Shown piece by piece: positions 57,881-64,000 of a DNA stretch of 64,000 bases. The stretch covers positions 56,558,094 to 56,622,093 of the forward strand of contig NC_079136.1 in assembly GCF_945859705.1 (NCBI RefSeq). Reading direction: 5' to 3'. Numbering within the stretch: position 1 is the first letter of the stretch; each line of letters starts with the position of its first letter. Below the pieces are notes generated by a model. It was given only the letters and a program-made list of their open reading frames with translations. It had not been told where the DNA came from and did not search any database. The DNA is from Episyrphus balteatus. Taxonomy: Eukaryota; Arthropoda; Insecta; Diptera; Syrphidae. The position numbers and the translations under genes are program-made.

Positions 57881-60800
57881 ATAACTAATATTTTTCTGTT
57901 GTATAAAATGATGACCTCAGAGCTCAGCCACCTATAAGAGCGTTTCCCAGTCATTCTCATAAAAATAAGTGTAAATTAATAAGTCCGTCCCTGATGTACA
58001 AAATAAGATATAGCTGTATTATAATGCTGCCAAGGATGGTTGCAGCATTTTATCTCAATCTGTCTGTTCTGTCTAATGACTGCTGTTGTACACCCATCGA
58101 TGAATTGGTTAACCACTGTGCTGCTACCCTGTCTGGCATGGTTGGTGGGTTAGTCTTTTACCCAGTTTGGACAAAGACGTCAGTCGTGCGCTGCTCTGTT
58201 GCAGCTCTCAGCAGCGAGCGGCAAACCAACCAACAGAGCAGCATGGCGTTGTTGCAGCAGCGGCAGCGCGGCGCAGCGGCCTAATCAAGTGTTCATAATC
58301 TTAATCTGCATATGTGCGCTGATAGTGCGCGACGACCCAGCCGTAGATCATTGTGGCCTGGGTGGAAGGAGTTTCCTTGATCTACAGTTACTGTCTTAAT
58401 AACGAGGTTATGTGGGACCGTTTTGTTGGGTGTATTGAAAGGTTGAATTTTTTTTCTTCTTTTCTTTTTTGTGTTTTGTTTTATATTTTGGTTGAATGGC
58501 TTCCTATCAAAGAGGAAGACTTTCCTAAAGACTTAACTTCAAACCAACAAAACAAAAAAAAAACTCTTGGGTAAAAATTAAAAGATAACCTCTCCACACA
58601 CAAACTCTTAAAACTTACTCCTCCTAGACTCTGTGGGAGATTGCTAACTTCTCTAGTTGATGAAAATCCAACAAAACATTGTAAAAGTGTATCTATGAAA
58701 AGTATCTTGTTCGGTGCGGTCGCCGCGCCGCTGCGGTCGTGTGGTATCGGTATATGGGTGCTAAGCTACATAAATATGCTATGGGAGCGTGTGGTAATTT
58801 TCATTAAAGTTATCGACATACGTTAGCAATGTTTAAAGATCAATAGGAGTCTTATATACTCTTCCCAACAACTATGTAGGTATATTCATATTCCGGCACT
58901 GCTCAGGTATGCATGATGGGTTCCAATATAATTACTCTTACCGCGTGTGCTCTAAGTCGGAGCTTCATATAGTATCCGCAAAAGTGTTTTACACAAAAAA
59001 AAAATAAAAATATCTTCTGTCCAATGAGATGTGCGGGAAAATGGTTTGTAAAAATTTGTAACCAATTTGAAAGCGATTTGCGGCTTTAAGTTAATCGTTG
59101 TTATAGGTTGTGGTGTGGTATACCTATACTCGCTATAAACATTATGAATATGATGGGGAAATTGAACGAGAATGTAAATTGGTTGTTGTCGATGGTGTTG
59201 AGTTGATTGATTGGGTCAACGGACTAAACACATCAATTACTCTCTCTTCAATTAATTTTTTTTTTCGTTGAATATATGTAATATGTAAGAGTTTCAATGG
59301 CCGCGGTGCAGCGCATTAGTAATTATGTACCCACCTACACCTAATTCTATCACTCACTAAATCGATTAGGTTTACTTGAAATGTGAAAGTGAACTTTAAA
59401 GATGTTTGGTTACTTGATATTTAACACTTTTTCAAATCTTTTTATTTAAGAGAAAACTTTTAAGAAAACTAGAATGAAGATAAATTTCAACTGAGTGCTA
59501 GTCATGAATTAAAATGCATCTTTTAACATCAGTCTGAATATCGACCCACTTTTGACAGCAACCAGCACTTTCTAGCAGGCGAAGTAAAATACGGTAAGCT
59601 TTTGACAGCAGCTAGTAGTATTGCCTTTAAAAAAATTCACTACATCGAACCATTGTCAGGACAGGTCTCGAATTTGTAATAATTATAACAGTTCTTAGTC
59701 CTTTAAACCACGAAATATTTAAAGTTCATCCCAATGCTATGTCTAAAGAATACGTAACAGTAAGGTCATCCTCTCTAGGCAATAGGAAGTACTAAATAAC
59801 TGCATTGACAGCACTGATTTCTTTCACAGGATACTGAATTCTGTACAATGTATAACAGTATTTTACTCGATTGGTAGATGACATTAGGAGTTCAATGGCA
59901 TACCATTTTTTATACACAGTTGAATAAGTGACATAAAGAACTAAATAGTCTTTTGTTACATTGTAATACAAAGAAACTGTTACTGTTGACTTCTGTCAAG
60001 CTTGATGTCAAGCTTTTTATACAAATCCACTTTATTCTAGAGAATAGGTACGACACAAGCTGTCTTACGGTTAGATCAGATATTTCATTTTACAATCTCT
60101 TTTACAGTTTGGGTTCGAACCTCGGACTTGAAAGAAAATTATAAGAAATACATTGTTTACACTGTGACTTTGCGCTTGTCACATATGATATTAACAGATT
60201 CGGAAATTTATGCATTTGGGAAACGTAGATAGGTAGCCAAATCGTTATCTTCTATCAAGTGACTTGTGTTTTGAAAAGCTGACACAGCATTTTTTACCAA
60301 AATTCGTTTCCAATAAATAGCTATTGATCATTTATCTACCATCACGATTCATTATGAAATGCTTTGATTTAATTTTATTTTATCAAATTATCTATTAGTT
60401 ATAACTTGACATATAATCTAAAAAAAAACTTTCTACAAACACTGATTGCAACCAGTCAAAATAACAACAAAAACAAAAATCCATATGCATCATAAAATTT
60501 CATTAATATACTACCGCTAATTTATAGCTCCTCGAATATTGGTTGGTGAACGTCACGATAACAGCAAAACCACAAAAAAACCATATCAATTCATTATGCA
60601 TTTTGATCAATACATTTTATTATTATATTTTTTTCTGATAAAATACGACTTCCTAATCAGCAGCACCGATGACAACCTCTGCGCAGTAAAAGTGTAAATA
60701 TCACCAATATCTAATAATTCAACGCCGTCAAGACCTTTGAGTTATTCATAATCTTTTATAGTTTATCTGTTGGATATAAATATATACAGAAGAATTAAGA

Positions 60801-61515
60801 AGCAGAACATTCTATTTGACTGATATGATCTTCGAATCAATTTTAATTAATATTATAATACATTCCCTGTTATAGCCCACCGACATCAATTTTTCCAGTT
60901 TTTTACCCAACTTAAGTTCATTAAGTTAATTTTCATAAAAAAAAAACTGTTGTAAGATTGTCATCTATCAAATTCAAGATCAATATGGATGAAGATAAAA
61001 GAACATAAGGCAGAGAACCATATTGAGACAAGAATACATTTTACTGCATCTGATGCGATACGATTCTGAAAAGGTTAAAAGGTACGCAAGATTGAAGAAT
61101 GAACAAGAAAAAACATCCTCTATTCGACTTTGCTTGACGCCTCCATTTGAATCCATTAAAATACTCTTGAAATAGACAGAAAACATCTCAGACATACGGT
61201 TACCAACACTTGGAAAATATAGGAGTGTAAACGTACCCTAAAACGTCACACCAATTTGACAGCAACATCTGTCTCAGCTTGCATGCTATGGCACTGATCT
61301 CTATAAAGCATTGAATTGAATATTTCTTAAGAAAATGTAATTTTTGAAGTTATACTTCTTTACCGCCCGCCATTTGTATCATAGTAAAAGTTTAATTTTT
61401 GACAAATGTCACATTTTGACATTTGTCAAAGTGACATTTCACCTAAGAAAGGAAAAAGTTTTGGTAAAAGTGTATTACTGGCAGATATTTCATTTTATTA
61501 ATCTTTAAAGCCCTT
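57881..61515. other. Non-coding stretch with GC-richer islands
   Basis: Islands lie at 58,185-58,285 (GCAGCAGCGGCAGCGCGGCGC) and 58,712-58,745 (GGTCGCCGCGCCGCTGCGG). TATAACAG boxes lie at 59,684 and 59,845. A 96-codon frame at 57,994-58,284 ends in Gln/Ala-rich simple sequence and has no domain. A GGGTTCGAACC near 60,105 looks like a B box, but no tRNA fold surrounds it. Confidence 0.4.
61398..61430. repeat. Perfect small hairpin TTTGACAAATGTCA / TGACATTTGTCAAA
   Basis: 14-bp perfect arms with a 5-base loop. Related TGACAnnTGTCAAA words occur near 5186, 5640 and 37,165. It is likely part of a repeat, but its borders are not visible. Confidence 0.6.
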
Positions 61516-61517
61516 TA

Positions 61518-61755
61518 CGCTGCTGATGCGAAACGAAATTTTCCATACCTACAAAATTTCGTTAATGAAATCTTGAACGAAATTTAATTTGTTTTGTTTT
61601 TGCTTTTAAACTTATTTTTTGATGTTTTTTCTTGAATTTTTTGATTTGTGCTTTTATTATTTTTACTTTTCTATAATACCCGATGGTATTTTTTGGTTGA
61701 CATGTCCGCTGTTGACTTTGGAGACTTCAAAATTTTTCGTTTCGCAACAGTAGCG
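61518..61755. mobile_element. MITE, 238 bp, TA target
   Basis: Ends CGCTGCTGATGCGAAACGAA and TTCGTTTCGCAACAGTAGCG are inverted with two changes. TA lies directly outside both (61,516-61,517 and 61,756-61,757), in keeping with Tc1/mariner-type movement. A related half element is at 5085. No protein is encoded. Confidence 0.65.
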
Positions 61756-61757
61756 TA

Positions 61758-62770
61758 CTAGGCTTAAATTGACAACCTTAATTGAAAAATAATAAAAACA
61801 AAGTGGTAACCATGATCTGAAGAATGAGTTAAAATTTACATTAATTTAATTAAATATTCGAAAGATCCCTCACTGCATCCACTCAGATAGCAAAGGTATA
61901 CCTCTATAATGCACAAGCACATTTTTGTAACTAAGTATAGGTAAGCATGTGTGTGTTCTGTTTTTATTTGAATTTGTCACAATGGAGAACCTGAGGATGG
62001 AGAGAAGTGGAGACTAGGAAAGCAATTAGTATATTTAACTGAATACACTTAATTAAATGGCAATAAAATGAAATATAAAACTGTTATCACAATCGGCATT
62101 AAAGCAAAAGAAATTAAATACCAAAATTAATGATATTAGGGTCCTTAGTAAAAATAAAAGAACAAAATAATGAATTGACATTTTGCCTTTTTTGTTTTTT
62201 TTTTTTTTATTTTGAATTCATTCAGAAGTTTTATTTTTTTAGGATAGTTCTCACATTGTTTTTGTTAGATTTTATTTTTTTTTTTTTTCTTCTTTTGAAA
62301 TCGATATAATTTATGGAAGAAGCAAAGGTTATAAATTTTATCTGATATCTTTATGTGTTTTGAATGAAATTTTAAGAAAACTACAAAAGAACAGATAAAA
62401 TAATTCTTTATCCAAAAAGCATAAATAACTTGGTTTTTTTTTTATTTACCGAAATGACTTTGAGGTATTTGTCAATTCTGACCTTGAAAATGAATCGAAT
62501 AACTTCACAGTCTTTATATATATCATTAAAAAAAGAAATATAACTTATAAAACAAAATTAAAACTATTATACATTGATATTGACATTTTGCGCTATAGTA
62601 AAATTACTTAAACAGTATTTGTTTTTTGTATCCGTTTTCATAATCAGAACGAAAAAAAAAAAAACGTTAAACGAGAAGACTTCAAAAATTCAAGCTAGGA
62701 CCATTCCTCTTCAACATTAACAGTATTGACCGATCGAAGTAATTTAATTTGTAAATCGTAATTGAAGCTG
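61758..62770. other. AT-rich non-coding stretch
   Basis: Long T runs at about 62,190-62,290. No gene or repeat is seen. Confidence 0.5.
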
Positions 62771-62774
62771 AAGA

Positions 62775-62965
62775 CGGTAAATCGCCACCGAAAATTGATA
62801 AATCGCTGCCAAAACAGGTTTGTTGTACCTAAACTTCTATAAATCTGAACAAAAGCTGGTAAATCGCAGCTATGATTGGGAAATCGTAACTGAAATCGCA
62901 GTGAAATCTAGGAAATTGTAGACGAAACTGATGAATCCGAGCCGAAACTTGTTAATCACAAGTGA
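62775..62965. repeat. Short degenerate repeat, GGTAAATCGCNNC type
   Basis: The words GGTAAATCGC, GATAAATCGC, GGTAAATCGCAGC, GGGAAATCGTAAC and GAAACTGATGAATC follow each other at roughly 20-35-bp steps. It is an old satellite-like tract comparable in style to that at 29.85 kb. Confidence 0.4.
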
Positions 62966-63081
62966 AGTTCGAAAACCTTATGTCATAAGCAGAAGGGTAC
63001 CTAAGTAATTCTATCTCTCACGTAATCCAGTGATTTAGATAGCTGGGTTACCTCTCATCACAGTACACATAAAAAGGTAAT

Positions 63082-63800
63082 ATATGTGTGGATCAGAATC
63101 AAAACCCATTATATCCACTTTTCAAAAAAAATGACTTAGATATGAGGTTTTGTTTCTAGTATTCAAATACATACGTTGCGCCCAAGTTTGAGTCTCTAAC
63201 TACATTTTTTGGCGTAGAAATCAGACCACAAAGTTAGAGGTTAATTTCAAAACCCATTTTATCCACTTGAGTTTTTGTTTCAAAACCCATTGTATCCAAA
63301 CAATTTTATTCGCATCAAAATATATTATATCCATTCAAAATATTATTTATAAAATAAATTTGAAATTCAAAAACCATTTTATCCATAGGATGAGATTAGA
63401 TGGGAATATCCGAAAATTTATACGGATTTTTGAAAAAAAAATTTCGGCATTTAGGTTTGAATTTATTTGTTCAAGAAAGTAGGCGTAGTTAAAAAAAAGG
63501 AAATAAAGTTTTCTCGTTTTTAATTGAGTTTTTTTGAATGCCATATTTTCTTATTTTGGCCTGAAATTCAGAGATGATTTTCAAAATCCATTATATCCAT
63601 ATTTGTTTTGGGTATAGCTCTAAAACTAAAACCCTCAGATCACGATTTCTGGACTTGAATTGTAGGGAATCCTAATTGAATCAATCCTGCATTTAAAAAA
63701 GTACTAAAAAATGTTTCGTTTACGAGATACAAGTTTTTCTCGATTTACTCGAAATCAAAAAAAGTGGATAAAATGGGTTTTGATTCTGATCCACACATAT
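63082..63800. mobile_element. Foldback-type element, 719 bp, with CCCATTNTATCCA boxes
   Basis: Ends ATATGTGTGGATCAGAATC and GATTCTGATCCACACATAT are inverted and extend to about 45 bp, including AAAACCCATTATATCCAC. The inner box CAAAACCCATTNTATCCA recurs near 63,101, 63,250, 63,281, 63,366 and 63,580, and reversed near 63,765. No target duplication was found and no protein is encoded. Confidence 0.65.
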
Positions 63801-63806
63801 TCCGAA

Positions 63807-63859
63807 CTGACATTGGTCGCCAGATTGTCAAAACATGACACTTTGGCGACCAATGTCAG
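63807..63859. ncRNA. Near-perfect 53-nt hairpin (RNA gene not proven)
   Basis: CTGACATTGGTCGCCA and TGGCGACCAATGTCAG are 16-bp perfect arms. The stem is interrupted by a 3x3 mismatch and resumes with TGTCA/TGACA around a small AAACA loop. The shape resembles a short pre-miRNA, but no known miRNA seed was recognised. A mini-MITE is equally possible. It begins 6 bases after the foldback element ends. Confidence 0.3.
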
Positions 63860-64000
63860 CTACCGAATTCTTAATTGTTTAAAATACCGACGAAAAACGC
63901 ACATAAACCGATAAACCACGCACACCACTAATTTTTAAACAGTTATTTACCATTTCCCGCGATGAAACAGAAGAAAATTTGTTATTTTTCAATTTATAAT

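Noticed and set aside
57994..58284. 96-codon gene ending in a Gln/Ala-rich tail
   Set aside because: No domain or conserved motif. The tail is CAG/GCG simple sequence and there is no supporting splice or polyadenylation context.
60095..60125. tRNA gene at GGGTTCGAACC
   Set aside because: A B-box-like word only. No A box at the right distance and no acceptor or anticodon stems could be drawn.

Overview
The window is eukaryotic, strongly AT-rich, non-coding DNA from an insect, most probably a fly (Diptera). This rests on the AT bias, long A and T runs, a 62-bp intron of the size usual in flies, GAT/GTT microsatellites, and the mobile elements present (hAT-like, pogo-like, Foldback-like, non-LTR relics). 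No intact host protein-coding gene can be recognised on either strand. Nearly all open frames are 60-100 codons long and behave as chance frames, or as frames kept open by simple repeats. The DNA is best read as intergenic or long-intron sequence filled with transposable elements. The species and the flanking host gene cannot be named from sequence alone.

Layout. 1-3.5 kb: a 2346-bp element with an 8-bp target duplication and ~380-bp inverted ends; it keeps the two ends of a transposase gene but has lost the middle. 3.5-8.4 kb: plain AT-rich DNA with one half-MITE. 8.36-9.31 kb: a large nested palindrome flanked by TTA. 10.5-11 kb: first copy of an 'AAGCGGA' family that carries a tRNA-like module. 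12.4 kb: a short palindrome. 13.6-16.6 kb: a cluster of Foldback-like elements with short-repeat arms and 9-bp target duplications, including one nested inside another and a tandem duplication. 17.6-18.45 kb: a GC-rich inverted array around a pseudo-tRNA. 20.6-21.7 kb: a 774-bp MITE followed by the best tRNA-headed AAGCGGA copy. 22.1-23 kb: an unidentified eroded coding block. 24.2-24.7 kb: three ~190-bp tandem copies. 27.65-28.37 kb and 29.85-31.26 kb: a young 30-bp and an old ~22-bp satellite, both built on TATCAC. 34.6-35.3 kb: third AAGCGGA copy with a ~120-bp array. 37.7 kb: reverse-transcriptase relic. 38.2-39.4 kb: a 245-bp MITE and a second TTA palindrome related to the one at 8.4 kb. 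43.1 kb and 48.7 kb: MITEs. 49.6-51.7 kb: a 2.1-kb hAT-like element made of TATCGA repeats and holding a LINE fragment. 52.1 kb: LINE tail. 54.55 kb: pogo-like MITE. 55.7-59.9 kb: scattered TATAACAG boxes. 61.5 kb: MITE with TA duplication. 63.1-63.8 kb: a foldback element, then a near-perfect 53-nt hairpin.

The elements do not form a pathway. What links them is architecture: inverted, palindromic, short-repeat-built, non-autonomous elements dominate. The most interesting signals are the Foldback-like cluster with readable insertion history, two diverged palindrome families sharing target site and sequence blocks, and a tRNA-headed repeat family. Family names given from protein patterns come from memory without a database search and are marked as such.
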